64,000 bases of DNA from Aquipuribacter sp. SD81 (GCF_037153975.1 NZ_JBBAYJ010000005.1:62001-126000), one strand, 5' to 3'. Positions 25,315 to 32,917 are shown, numbered from the stretch's first letter. Program-made: numbers and translations. The notes: generated from the letters alone by a model not told the origin.

Positions 25315-25787
25315 CGCGAGCGCTCCGGCGGTCCGGGCGGCGACCCCCAGTCCTGCGCCAGGACGTCCCGCAGGGCCGCGACGTGGTCCTCGCCGACCCG
25401 CTCGGCGAGCTCGGCCTCCACGGCCACCAGCTCGCGACGCGCCCGCCGCACGACGGCGGCGCCGACACGCGTGAGGCGCACGACGCGCAGCCGGGCGTCG
25501 CGGGCGTCCGCGTCGGTGGTGAGGAGGCCGAGCGACACCAGCTCGGCGACCTGGCGGTGCATGGACTGGCGGGTGACCCCGACCCGACGGGCGAGGTCGG
25601 CGGTCGTCGAGCCCGCGGGTTCCAGGGCGGCGAAGACCTGCGCCTGGCTGCGGGTGAGCGCCACCCCGCCGTCGGCGAGCCGGGCGCGCAGCGCCTCGTC
25701 GAACCAGTCGGCGGCGCGCAGCAGCGCGAGCGCGAGGTTCGGCTCCGTCGTCCCGCCCGTGCCGCTCACGCCGCCAGTGTTGCGCAT
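25311..25787 (-). CDS. MarR family transcriptional regulator
   Basis: 158 aa from ATG 25785-25787; in-frame starts upstream at 25808 and downstream at 25769 are alternatives. It has the winged helix of MarR: SQAQVFAALEPAGSTTADLA, RRVGVTRQSMHRQVAEL as recognition helix, and DARDARLRVVRLT as the wing. Divergent from 25862 with three copies of its probable operator between them, the standard layout of an autoregulated MarR controlling the adjacent gene. Its stop overlaps the preceding convergent gene by four bases. Confidence 0.87.
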   Translation of the reverse strand: MRNTGGVSGTGGTTEPNLALALLRAADWFDEALRARLADGGVALTRSQAQVFAALEPAGSTTADLARRVGVTRQSMHRQVAELVSLGLLTTDADARDARLRVVRLTRVGAAVVRRARRELVAVEAELAERVGEDHVAALRDVLAQDWGSPPGPPERSR

Positions 25788-25791
25788 GACC

Positions 25792-25850
25792 GTCAGTCCG
25801 GCTGACAATCATGTCAGCGGGGCTGACGAGTGGTCGTCAGCGGGACTGAC
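25792..25850. promoter_or_regulatory. Three MarR operator repeats
   Basis: Three 15-bp sites of the form GTCAG-N5-CTGAC at 25792-25806, 25813-25827 and 25836-25850. Centres are 21 and 23 bp apart, about two helical turns, so dimers would bind one face. They fill the whole space between the divergent marR start and the NAD(P)-binding gene at 25862. Confidence 0.78.
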
Positions 25851-25861
25851 GGGAGACGGCG

Positions 25862-26515
25862 ATGAGGATCGCGGTGACGGGGGCGACGGGTCGCACCGGC
25901 GTGCACGTGGTGCGGGAGCTGCGGGCGGCGGGGCACGAGGTCGTGGCGGTGGTCCGCGACCGTCGCAAGGCGGCGGACGTCCTGGGCGCCGCGGTCGTCG
26001 GCGGCGGGGTGGTCGTGGCGGAGGCGGACGTCACCGACCCGGGTCCGCTCGGCGCGGCCGTCGCCGGGACCGACGGTCTCGTGTCCGCGCTCGGCCCGGT
26101 GGGAGGCTCGCCGCCCGACCTCATGGCCCGCTCGGCCGACGCCGCGCTCGCCGCCGTACGGGCGCTGCCGAGGCGCCGGCTCGTGTGGCTGACCGGGGCG
26201 GGTGTGCGTCGCCCCGGCGACACCCCCGGCGTCCTGGACCGGCTGATCGTGGGCGTCATGACGGTGACGGCCGGCACAGTCCTCGCCGACAGCCGGGCCG
26301 GCGTGGCGCGCGTGGTCGCCGCCGACGACGTCGACTGGACGGTCGTGCGCGCACCCCGCCTCACCGACGGGGACGGGACCGGCTCGTGGCGCGTGGCCGA
26401 CCGTGTCGGCGGCGGGCACGGGACGCAGCTGCCGCGGGCCGACCTGGGCCGCTACCTCGCGCGGCTCGTCACGGGGGAGGAGCAGCGCCACTCCTCGCCG
26501 GTCGTCTCCTCCTGA
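25862..26515 (+). CDS. NAD(P)-binding protein, NmrA/atypical SDR type
   Basis: 217 aa from ATG 25862. It begins with MRIAVTGATGRTGVHVVREL, the NAD(P)-binding loop of atypical short-chain dehydrogenases, followed by EADVTDPGPL, RRLVWLTGAGV and DWTVVRAPRLTDG. No catalytic YxxxK is seen, as in NAD(P)-sensing or reductase members of the NmrA group. Likely induced when the MarR repressor binds its ligand. Confidence 0.83.
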   Translation: MRIAVTGATGRTGVHVVRELRAAGHEVVAVVRDRRKAADVLGAAVVGGGVVVAEADVTDPGPLGAAVAGTDGLVSALGPVGGSPPDLMARSADAALAAVRALPRRRLVWLTGAGVRRPGDTPGVLDRLIVGVMTVTAGTVLADSRAGVARVVAADDVDWTVVRAPRLTDGDGTGSWRVADRVGGGHGTQLPRADLGRYLARLVTGEEQRHSSPVVSS

Positions 26516-26526
26516 GGCGGCTCAGG
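26511..26526. terminator. Compact hairpin containing both convergent stop codons
   Basis: CCTGAG (26511-26516) and CTCAGG (26521-26526) flank GCGG. The TGA of the rightward gene (26513-26515) and the complement of the TGA of pxpC (26522-26524) both lie in the arms. As a 6-bp stem with no U-tract it would be a weak bidirectional terminator. Confidence 0.4.
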
Positions 26527-27406
26527 CGGTGAACCGGACCTGCTGACCGGGACGGCACTGCGCGAGCCGGTCGACGTCCGTCCCGGTCGACCACGGCCCC
26601 GGCTCCGCGTCGACGACGTAGGCGAGCACGGGGTACCCGCCGGTGACGGGGTGGTCGGCGAGGAACACGACGGGGCGGCCCGACGGTGGCACCTGGACGG
26701 CCCCTCGCAGCAGCCCCTCGCTCGGCAGCTCCCCGGCGTCCGCGCGCGCCGGGACGGTGCCGTCGCCCTCGCCGAGCAGCCGGGCACCCACCCGGTCGCT
26801 GTCCGGCCCGACCGTCCAGGTGGTCGTGAGCAGCGCCCCCCACGCGCCGTCGGCCAGGCGGTCCGCGCGGGGACCGGGCAGCAGCCGCAGGGGCACTGGA
26901 CCCTCGTGCAGACCGCGTCGCGGCGCGAGGTCGGTGTCCGGGACGGGCCCTGCCGGTGCGGGGCCGACCGCCGGCGCGTCGCCGGGCTCCAGCCGCGCGG
27001 GACCGAGCCCGGACAGCGTGTCGGTCGCCGCGGAGCCGAGCACGCGCGGGACGTCGAGACCGCCGCGGACGGCGACGTACGTGAGGAGTCCGGCGGCGGG
27101 CAGCCCGAGCCGCAGCTCGCCGCCCGCGCGCAGGTGGACCGCGGCGTCGACGGGGGCGCCGGCGCACGTCGCACCGGCGACGGCGACGAGCAGCGGTCGG
27201 CCGGCCCGGAGGTGCAGGCCACCGAGCGTCACCTCGAGTGCCGGTGCGCCCTCGGGGTTGCCGACGAGCCGGTTCGCGAGCCGCAGCGACGTGCGGTCCG
27301 CGGCGCCGGACCGGGTGACGCCGAGCCCCGCGTGCCCGGGACGGCCGAGGTCCTGCACCGTGCAGCGCGGGCCGGTCGCGAGGACCGTCAGCGCCGGGGC
27401 GCTCAC
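26522..27406 (-). CDS. pxpC: 5-oxoprolinase subunit C (biotin-dependent carboxyltransferase-like)
   Basis: 294 aa from GTG 27406, overlapping the pxpB stop. The start TVLATGPRCTVQDLGRPGHA with GVTRSGAADRTSLRLANRLV is the signature of the KipA/allophanate-hydrolase-subunit-2 family; the end ADHPVTGGYPVLAYVV also matches. PxpC joins PxpB and PxpA to open 5-oxoproline to glutamate with ATP. The complete A-B-C operon supports this over an allophanate-hydrolase role. Confidence 0.9.
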   Translation of the reverse strand: MSAPALTVLATGPRCTVQDLGRPGHAGLGVTRSGAADRTSLRLANRLVGNPEGAPALEVTLGGLHLRAGRPLLVAVAGATCAGAPVDAAVHLRAGGELRLGLPAAGLLTYVAVRGGLDVPRVLGSAATDTLSGLGPARLEPGDAPAVGPAPAGPVPDTDLAPRRGLHEGPVPLRLLPGPRADRLADGAWGALLTTTWTVGPDSDRVGARLLGEGDGTVPARADAGELPSEGLLRGAVQVPPSGRPVVFLADHPVTGGYPVLAYVVDAEPGPWSTGTDVDRLAQCRPGQQVRFTA

Positions 27407-28071
27407 GTGCCGACGTCCCGGAAGCGCACGCGGGTGCCGGGCGGCAGCAGGGCGGGCGGGTCGCGGTCGGTGTCCCACAGCGGCGCGTCGGTCGTGCCGA
27501 GGAGCTGCCACCCGCCGGGTGACGCCGTCGGGTACAGCCCGGTCCAGGGGCCCGCGAGCGCGACGGCGCCCGCCGGCACGCGCGTGCGCGGCTCGGCCCG
27601 ACGGGGCACCTGCCAGTCGACGGCCGGCCCGTCCGTCGCGACGCAGTACGGGAACCCGGGCGCGAACCCGCAGAACGCGACGACCCACGTGGTGGCGGTG
27701 TGCGTCCCGACTAGTGCGGCGGGGTCGAGGCCGAGGTGCGCGGCGGTCTCGGCGAGGTCCTCGCCGTCGTAGCGGACGGGCACCTCGACGGTGCGGCCGG
27801 CTGCGGTCTCCGGTCCGCTGTCGCGGTTCGGTCGGGCACGCCGGGCGGCCTCGGCCACGGCACCCGGCGTGGTGACGGCCGGGTCGAGCACGACGAGCAG
27901 GGTGCGGGCCGCGGGCACGAGGTCGACGACCCCGGGCAGCGCCAGCGCGGCGACCGCGGCGTGCAGACGGAGGACCGCCGCGGTGTCGGCGACCTCGAGC
28001 AGCACCCCCCGCGACCCGGCGGGCAGCACGCGCACCGTCGTCCCGCCGGTCGCGCTCGGTCCCTCACTCAC
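27403..28071 (-). CDS. pxpB: 5-oxoprolinase subunit B (KipI/allophanate hydrolase subunit 1 family)
   Basis: 222 aa from GTG 28071, overlapping the pxpA stop. The diagnostic stretch is FCGFAPGFPYCV, followed by VPRRAEPRTRVPAGAVALAG and TGLYPTASPGGWQLLG. This subunit phosphorylates or positions the carboxyl of 5-oxoproline together with PxpC. All junctions in the operon are 4-base overlaps. Confidence 0.9.
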   Translation of the reverse strand: MSEGPSATGGTTVRVLPAGSRGVLLEVADTAAVLRLHAAVAALALPGVVDLVPAARTLLVVLDPAVTTPGAVAEAARRARPNRDSGPETAAGRTVEVPVRYDGEDLAETAAHLGLDPAALVGTHTATTWVVAFCGFAPGFPYCVATDGPAVDWQVPRRAEPRTRVPAGAVALAGPWTGLYPTASPGGWQLLGTTDAPLWDTDRDPPALLPPGTRVRFRDVGT

Positions 28072-28844
28072 GCGAAGGCCGCCACCTCGACACCCGCGTC
28101 GTGCAGGGCGGCGCGGACGGCCCGGGCCGCCTCGACGGCGCCGGGGGAGTCGCCGTGCAGGCAGATCGAGCGGGCGTCGAGGACGATGTCGCCGCCGTCG
28201 GTGGTCGTCACGGGTGTGCCGGTGGCGACGGCGACGGCCCGGGCCACGACGGCGTCCGTGCCCGCGAGCAGGGCCCCGGGCTCCGTCCGCGGCACGAGGG
28301 TGCCGCCCGCCGTGTAGCCGCGGTCGGCGAAAGCCTCGCGGACGAAGGGCACCCCGGCCTCGGCGGCGAGCCGCTCGAGGACCGAGCCGGGCAGCCCGAG
28401 CAGCGGCACCCCGGCGCCGAGCGCGCGGGCGGCGTCGGCCGTCGCTGCGACCACGGCGCGCGCCTGCGCCTCGTGGTGCACGACGGCGTTGTACAGCGCC
28501 CCGTGCGGCTTCACGTAGCGGACGGTCGTGCCCTCCGCCGCCGCGATGCCCGCGAGCGCGGCGACCTGGTAGAGCAGGTCGTCGCGCAGCTCGCCGGGGT
28601 CGGCGTCGACGAAGCGGCGCCCGAAGCCCGCGAGGTCGCGGTACGACACCTGGGCGCCGACCGCCACGCCGCGCTCCGCGGCGAGCCGGCACACGCGGCG
28701 CATGGTCGAGGCGTCGCCCGCGTGGAAGCCGCACGCGACGTTCGCGCTCGTCACGACGTAGAGCAGGGCCTCGTCGTCGGTGAGCCGCCACACCCCGAAG
28801 CCCTCGCCGAGGTCGGCGTTGAGGTCGACGGTGCGGCGCTCCAC
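28068..28844 (-). CDS. pxpA: 5-oxoprolinase subunit A (LamB/YcsF family)
   Basis: 258 aa. The start is GTG 28844; an ATG 8 bp upstream is out of frame. DLNADLGEGFGVWR, TSANVACGFHAGD, VKPHGALYN and ICLHGDSPGAVE are the invariant blocks of the LamB/YcsF family. It hydrolyses the activated 5-oxoproline intermediate. First gene of the operon; 47 bp separate it from the sigma-like gene upstream on the same strand. Confidence 0.92.
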   Translation of the reverse strand: MERRTVDLNADLGEGFGVWRLTDDEALLYVVTSANVACGFHAGDASTMRRVCRLAAERGVAVGAQVSYRDLAGFGRRFVDADPGELRDDLLYQVAALAGIAAAEGTTVRYVKPHGALYNAVVHHEAQARAVVAATADAARALGAGVPLLGLPGSVLERLAAEAGVPFVREAFADRGYTAGGTLVPRTEPGALLAGTDAVVARAVAVATGTPVTTTDGGDIVLDARSICLHGDSPGAVEAARAVRAALHDAGVEVAAFA

Positions 28845-28891
28845 GGACCCATCGTGCCGGGCCCGCTCGGTGCCGTCGCCCCTACCGTCGC

Positions 28892-29644
28892 TCAACCCGC
28901 GCGGCGCCGCCCGAGCTCCCACGACCAGCGGCGCCACACCCGCACCCGGCGGTGGCGGCGCCACACGGTGAAGACGCGCGCCGGCCCCGGATCCGTCGCG
29001 GCGGCCGGGTCCTGCCGCAGCTCGGCGAGCAGCCGGGTCACCCCGTGGTGGCGGCGCCCTCGATCGGCCACGGCGGCAGGTGAGGCGCTCACGAGCGTGG
29101 CGACCCCGGCGGCGACGGTGTCGTGTCCCGCGTCGAGCAGCTGCTCGCCCTGCGCGGCGGTCAGTCCGAGGCAGTCGAGCGTCTCGCGCAGCTCCCAGCG
29201 CTCCACGTCGCGCAGCCACAGCACCTCGCGCTGCGGGAGCGGCAGCGAGGCGAGGGTGTCGGCGAGGTCGGCCCAGTACGTCGGTGACCAGTGCGCCGAC
29301 CAGGCGAGCGTCTCCCACGGCACATCGCCGACGACTGCCGGGTCCCGTACCGGTACGGGTCCGGCGGATGGCGCGTCTGCTCGTGGTGCCGTCACCGCGG
29401 CGGCCCTCGCGTACGTGACGAAGATGCCGGTGAGCCACGCGCGCAGGCTCGTGTGCCACGTGAACATGTCGAGGCCGGGCAGCGCGACCTGCCACGTGGT
29501 CGCGACGAGGGGGCCGACCGCGGCCTCGGGCACGTACAGCCGGCCGAGGCGTCGCATGGTCGGGTCGACGTGGTCGAGCAGCTCCTCGAAGGCGCGTCGG
29601 CTCCCGAGCCGGACCCCCTCGAAGAGGACGCCCTCGTCCGCCAT
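28892..29644 (-). CDS. Degenerate sigma-70-like protein
   Basis: 250 aa from ATG 29644. A region-2-like helix pair is recognisable (AFEELLDHVDPTMRRLGRLY, then WHTSLRAWLTGIFVTYARA), and a region-4-like LPLPQREVLWLRDVERWEL with a following helix-turn-helix. Key residues of normal ECF region 2.4 are not conserved, and the C-terminal 60 residues are Arg/Trp-rich. It may be a diverged ECF sigma factor or a sigma-like DNA-binding protein. Its nearness to pxpA may or may not be regulatory. Confidence 0.6.
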   Translation of the reverse strand: MADEGVLFEGVRLGSRRAFEELLDHVDPTMRRLGRLYVPEAAVGPLVATTWQVALPGLDMFTWHTSLRAWLTGIFVTYARAAAVTAPRADAPSAGPVPVRDPAVVGDVPWETLAWSAHWSPTYWADLADTLASLPLPQREVLWLRDVERWELRETLDCLGLTAAQGEQLLDAGHDTVAAGVATLVSASPAAVADRGRRHHGVTRLLAELRQDPAAATDPGPARVFTVWRRHRRVRVWRRWSWELGRRRAG

Positions 29645-29814
29645 GGAGGCATCGTCGTGCCGTCGACCGCGTCGGCGCTACACCTTGTCCAGATGGGGTG
29701 CCCCAGGGGGACATCCGGCCGGGCGAGGCATGCCGGGACGGCGGAGCAGAACCCGTGGTCGTGGGCTTCGTCGATGCGCACCGTCGTCGGTGGAGAGTCG
29801 GGCTGTGGGACGGC

Positions 29815-30327
29815 TCAGTCGGGCTGAGCGACGATCCAGAAGGGACCACCGTCGGGGCATGCGCTGGGGTAGTTCCATGACGGGTCCGGCGTCGAAGAAC
29901 CCTCGCCGCCGCCCAGCTCGACGGAGTCTCCGTCGGCAAGTAGCTGGGTCCGTTCGTCGCTGGTGGCGAAGATCGGCACATACGGCTGCTGGTCACCTGT
30001 TGCATCAGCCGGGACGACAACAAGGCAGCCGTCGAGAATGTCGGCCGTGCCGGCGAGGAGAGCCGAGTCGCCGCCGGCGCCGGACGGCGGGTACGAAGCC
30101 ACGGCCGCGCCGTCCTCACGGGCTGTGGAAGTCGCCCCGGCGATGGCCGACTGCCTCTCGGACGCCGCAGCCGCGCCCTCGTCCTGAGTCGTGGACGGCG
30201 ACCCGCTGCAGCCGGCGACGAGCACTGCCAGAGTCACCGTCACGAGACAGCTGACAACCGGCGGTGCCGCGGTCTCGGCGAGCTTGCGTGACGACGACAT
30301 CGGACGGCGGGCGGCGAGTCCTGCCAT
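29815..30327 (-). CDS. Lipoprotein of unknown function
   Basis: 170 aa from ATG 30325-30327 (an internal ATG at 30300 is an alternative). A basic start, hydrophobic stretch and lipobox VLVAGC mark a lipidated exported protein. The mature part is Ala/Ser/Thr-rich, with a C-terminal globular piece containing DGCLVVVPAD and SWNYPSACPDGGPFWIVAQ with two Cys that may form a disulfide. Composition is less GC-biased than in neighbours. No family recognised. Confidence 0.65.
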   Translation of the reverse strand: MAGLAARRPMSSSRKLAETAAPPVVSCLVTVTLAVLVAGCSGSPSTTQDEGAAAASERQSAIAGATSTAREDGAAVASYPPSGAGGDSALLAGTADILDGCLVVVPADATGDQQPYVPIFATSDERTQLLADGDSVELGGGEGSSTPDPSWNYPSACPDGGPFWIVAQPD

Positions 30328-30392
30328 GGACCTTCGACGCTGTGGCGCGCCGCCCGGTTCCGCCCGTATGTGACCGCTGGACGATCCCTGGT

Positions 30393-30423
30393 TGGTGACC
30401 GTCCGCCAAGCCGACGGTCACCA
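30393..30423. repeat. Perfect 11-bp inverted repeat between divergent genes
   Basis: TGGTGACCGTC (30393-30403) and GACGGTCACCA (30413-30423) flank a 9-nt loop. It lies 66 bp before the lipoprotein start and about 140 bp before the small membrane protein, in the divergent spacer. It could be an operator or a leader hairpin; no U-tract follows. Confidence 0.5.
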
Positions 30424-30560
30424 GATGCCACCCGTGACGGAGGATCGCCAGTTCGGAGGAGTCGGTGTCGTTCTCCTGGCCAGGGGTGTGCCGGGACCCG
30501 CATGCTCGGCTAATGATCTCTGGCTGGCTAGCGGGCGTGGACACAGAGGAGCGGCGGTCG

Positions 30561-30821
30561 GTGAGCTTCAATACGGCCGTCGAGGTAGTGGTCGTCTGCG
30601 TGTTTGCCGCTGGCGCTGTGTTTCTCACGGTGATCGGGGCTGCTCCCGTGGTCGTAGCCCTGGCTGCGGCGACAGCAGGGGTCGAGTTGGGCTCACTTCT
30701 GCGTGGCGATGCAGATCGGCGGCGGGCGCGACGGCGCGAGCTGAGGGTCAATGAGCCTTCAGTTGCGGAGGCGTCCAGTGTCGACGCGCCTGACGACCCG
30801 TACGTGAGCGGGCCCGCTTAG
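30561..30821 (+). CDS. Small membrane protein
   Basis: 86 aa from GTG 30561, preferred because GAGGA lies 10 bp before it; in-frame starts at 30513 or 30465 would add hydrophilic residues. Two adjoining hydrophobic segments (VEVVVVCVFAAGAVFLTVIG and the following APVVVALAAATAG) are followed by an Arg cluster and an acidic tail. No family recognised. The frame is the only plausible one here. Confidence 0.45.
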   Translation: MSFNTAVEVVVVCVFAAGAVFLTVIGAAPVVVALAAATAGVELGSLLRGDADRRRARRRELRVNEPSVAEASSVDAPDDPYVSGPA

Positions 30822-30893
30822 AGCGTCTAGTTCGTCGCCGGAATCTCATGTGAAGCGTCAGAGACAGGCACCACGTCAGTTGCGGGGCTCGGG

Positions 30894-30912
30894 AGGCCGC
30901 CCCCCGCGGCCT
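30894..30912. terminator. GC-rich hairpin downstream of the MazF-like gene
   Basis: AGGCCGC (30894-30900) and GCGGCCT (30906-30912) around a 5-nt C loop. It lies about 140 bp beyond the mazF stop on the minus strand and 73 bp beyond the small membrane protein stop on the plus strand, so it may terminate either. No T-run is present. The rest of 30822-31051 shows no credible gene. Confidence 0.4.
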
Positions 30913-31051
30913 GCCGATAATGAGGACCATCGCGCGTAGGCACATGGCTGCTGGACCGAAGTCGCGGTTGTCGACAGCGGTCCCTCTGTGGAGCGGCATG
31001 CAGAGCGTGCCGGTGACCGATCGGCTCGCGGAGAAGCCGGCCGGAGCGGCT

Positions 31052-31399
31052 TCAGAGTGCCAGGTGCAGACGCAGCGCGTCGTCGACCTCGGCCAGGTGC
31101 TGCCCGCCGAGCCGGCCCAGGGCGGCACCGATCCGCTGCACGGCAACCGACCGGACCTGTTCGGCCTGCGCCTTGGAGTCCCGTTCCAGACCCGTGTGCT
31201 CGGCACTGAGCACAACCTGGAACGGCCACACGCGCGACGTGTTGCTCGTCAAGGGCACCACCGTGACGACACTTCGCCCTGACCGTGCCGCCGCAGCGTT
31301 GGCGTGGTCGTTGCTGACGATCAGGGCGGGCCGGCGCTTGCTGGCCTCGCTCCCCAGAGCGGGGTCGAGGTCGACGAGACGGATCTCACCGCGCAGCAT
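31052..31399 (-). CDS. MazF/PemK-type toxin endoribonuclease
   Basis: 115 aa from ATG 31397-31399. LRGEIRLVDLDPALGSEASK is the MazF start (substrate-binding loop), followed by RRPALIVSNDHAN, VTVVPLTSNTSRVWPFQV and SKAQAEQVRSVAVQRIG, all typical of the family, which cleaves mRNA or tRNA at short sequences. The start lies 14 bp inside the antitoxin gene, so production is coupled to the antitoxin. The usual length is matched and no defect is seen. Confidence 0.88.
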   Translation of the reverse strand: MLRGEIRLVDLDPALGSEASKRRPALIVSNDHANAAAARSGRSVVTVVPLTSNTSRVWPFQVVLSAEHTGLERDSKAQAEQVRSVAVQRIGAALGRLGGQHLAEVDDALRLHLAL

Positions 31400-31616
31400 C
31401 GTCGAGGCCGTCCGCGGTGCTCGCTTCCCACCACGCTCGCTCGCCAGAGGCGTCCCACTCGGCGTAGGCCTCGGCGTAGGCGTGCAGCAAGTCCTTCTGG
31501 ACGAGCCGCCGCAGGGCCTGCTGAACAGCTGCGGAACGGGAGGGCAGCCCCTCGGCGCGCACGTACTCGTCGAGGGTGGCGACATCGTCCTCGGTCAGGC
31601 TGACACTCAGCTTCAT
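31386..31616 (-). CDS. Ribbon-helix-helix antitoxin partner of the MazF toxin
   Basis: 76 aa from ATG 31614-31616. KLSVSLTEDDVATLDEYV is the ribbon and first helix of RHH/CopG-like antitoxins; GLPSRSAAVQQALRRL is the second helix. The C-terminal, Trp-containing part (EWDASGERAWWEAS) would wrap the toxin. Repeats just upstream of the start are the likely autorepression sites. Confidence 0.83.
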   Translation of the reverse strand: MKLSVSLTEDDVATLDEYVRAEGLPSRSAAVQQALRRLVQKDLLHAYAEAYAEWDASGERAWWEASTADGLDDAAR

Positions 31617-31640
31617 ACCACGATGCTACCGTCTTGCTAC
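31613..31640 (-). promoter_or_regulatory. Direct-repeat operator of the MazEF-type operon
   Basis: On the minus strand GTAGCA occurs at 31640-31635 and again at 31629-31624, and GTATGA at 31618-31613 at the same 11-bp step, the last overlapping the start codon. Repeats one helical turn apart suit ribbon-helix-helix dimers binding side by side. Likely autorepression of the antitoxin-toxin operon. Confidence 0.5.
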
Positions 31641-31710
31641 TAGGCCGGGAGTCGCACCGGTCAGCGATCGACCACCGACGAGGGCCGTCGCGAGGGGATG
31701 GAGGTGGCCG

Positions 31711-31880
31711 TCACCACGGGATGAAGAGGTCGAAGGTGTCACCGATCACACGGGCCGGCGCCGGCTCCGATTCTGTAGTCGCCGATTGACCACGCTGTCG
31801 TGAGCGAGGCCGTTGCGTGGTCCGACCTCGATCTCCCGGTGATGCCACGGGTGGTGCTCGTGATCGGCGCGACAGTGACC
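31711..31880 (-). pseudogene. Decayed MazF-like toxin relic
   Basis: Reading the minus strand in three frames gives pieces of one MazF in the right order: VTVAPITSTTRGI (about 31879-31841), then in another frame HREIEVGPRNGLAHDSVVN (about 31843-31787), then a third-frame end IGDTFDLFIPW with a stop at 31711-31713. These match the VAPITST, GP-x-GL-x-x-DS and C-terminal helix segments of MazF. The start, catalytic N-terminus and antitoxin are missing. It lies 95 bp upstream of the intact pair. Confidence 0.55.
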
Positions 31881-31979
31881 CAGCGCAGCAGGTGCACCTT
31901 TGACTGCCGGGCAGGACACGAGCCGTCCGGCGGGTCCATGACGGGTCCCGCGGTCGGCCCGTCACCCTACGGTTCCGTC

Positions 31980-32411
31980 GTGGGACACGACCCCGCCGCT
32001 GTGACGGTCGCCAGGACCCACGACCTCGATGCTGTCGTCGCGCTGTACCGAGCCGTCGGCTGGACGGGCTACGCCGAGCGCCCGGACGTCCTCGCCGTAG
32101 CCCTCGCCGGCTCCTCGCGGGTGGTCACCGCCCACCGTGACGGCCGCCTGGTCGGGCTCGCCCGGGTCGTGTCCGACGGAGCGAGCGTGTGCTACCTGCA
32201 GGACGTCCTCGTGCACCCCGACGAGCGACGGCGAGGCACCGGCCGACAGCTGGTGCTGGCGGTGCTTCAGCCGTACGGCGCCGTGCGTCAGAAGGTGCTG
32301 CTCACCGACGACGAGCCCGGCCAGCGCGCGTTCTACGAGAGCCTCGGCTACTCGGAGGTGCGCGAGCACGGGGACGGCTCGCTGCGGGCGTTCGTCCGCT
32401 TCGACGGCTGA
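31980..32411 (+). CDS. GNAT family N-acetyltransferase
   Basis: 143 aa from GTG 31980; the frame is open upstream, but that part overlaps the toxin relic and carries no GNAT sequence. The fold is clear: DLDAVVALYRAVGWTGY, DGRLVGLARVVSDG, and the acetyl-CoA loop VHPDERRRGTGRQLV, then TDDEPGQRAFYESLGYSEV. It acetylates an unknown small molecule or protein N-terminus. Typical length for the family. Confidence 0.82.
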   Translation: MGHDPAAVTVARTHDLDAVVALYRAVGWTGYAERPDVLAVALAGSSRVVTAHRDGRLVGLARVVSDGASVCYLQDVLVHPDERRRGTGRQLVLAVLQPYGAVRQKVLLTDDEPGQRAFYESLGYSEVREHGDGSLRAFVRFDG

Positions 32412-32469
32412 GGCGGCACTGCGACGAGAGCCAGGAGCGCTGACTCGTCGAGCACGTCGACCACCCGTC

Positions 32470-32917
32470 CGGCGTCTCGCCTGGCGCCACGTCCTCTTCG
32501 AGGACGTCCGGGAAGGACGCACCATCGAGGGCCTGCGGCTGAGCGACGTGGATGCCACGACGTCGGTGGTGCTCCGCGCCGAGGACTCGGCCTTCCTCCG
32601 GGTGCTGCTGCCCGTCGCGCTCGACGACGGGAGCACCGTCACGTACGGCGTGTGGGTGCAGGTCTCGGTCGAGGACCAGCACCGCGCCCGCTCCGTCTGG
32701 CACGCGCCCGAGTGCGCGGACCGGCGTCTGGAGGGGCAGCTCGCCAACAACGTCCCGCCGGGAGGGGTGCTCGATGCGCCGCTCACCGTCGTCGTCCGCG
32801 ATCCCGACGAGGTTCGGCCCGACGATCTCGTCCGGGCCTGCGTGCTCGGTCCGGCGTGCCCCGGCGATCGACGTCGACGACATCGTCGTCGCGCTCCGCC
32901 GCCACGTGGTCGGCTGA
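32470..32917 (+). pseudogene. Frameshifted gene resembling DUF2199
   Basis: Frame 1 reads EDSAFLRVLLPVALDDG, TYGVWVQVSVEDQHRARSVW and GQLANNVPPGGVLDAPLTV to about 32850; this GVWV...W region and the following Pro-rich loop resemble DUF2199. The plausible C-terminus, IDVDDIVVALRRHVVG with a TGA at 32915-32917, is in the neighbouring frame, so one frameshift lies near 32840-32870. There is also no ATG, GTG or TTG start in frame 1 after the GNAT stop. Either a pseudogene or a sequence error; the family call is tentative. Confidence 0.5.

Noticed and set aside
30748-31215. A 155-codon minus-strand frame over the end of mazF and the following spacer
   Set aside because: It overlaps mazF in the wrong frame and its unique part has no family resemblance or ribosome-binding site.
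31800-31979. An N-terminal extension of the GNAT gene to 31800
   Set aside because: The extension overlaps the MazF relic and lacks GNAT sequence; GTG 31980 fits the family start.
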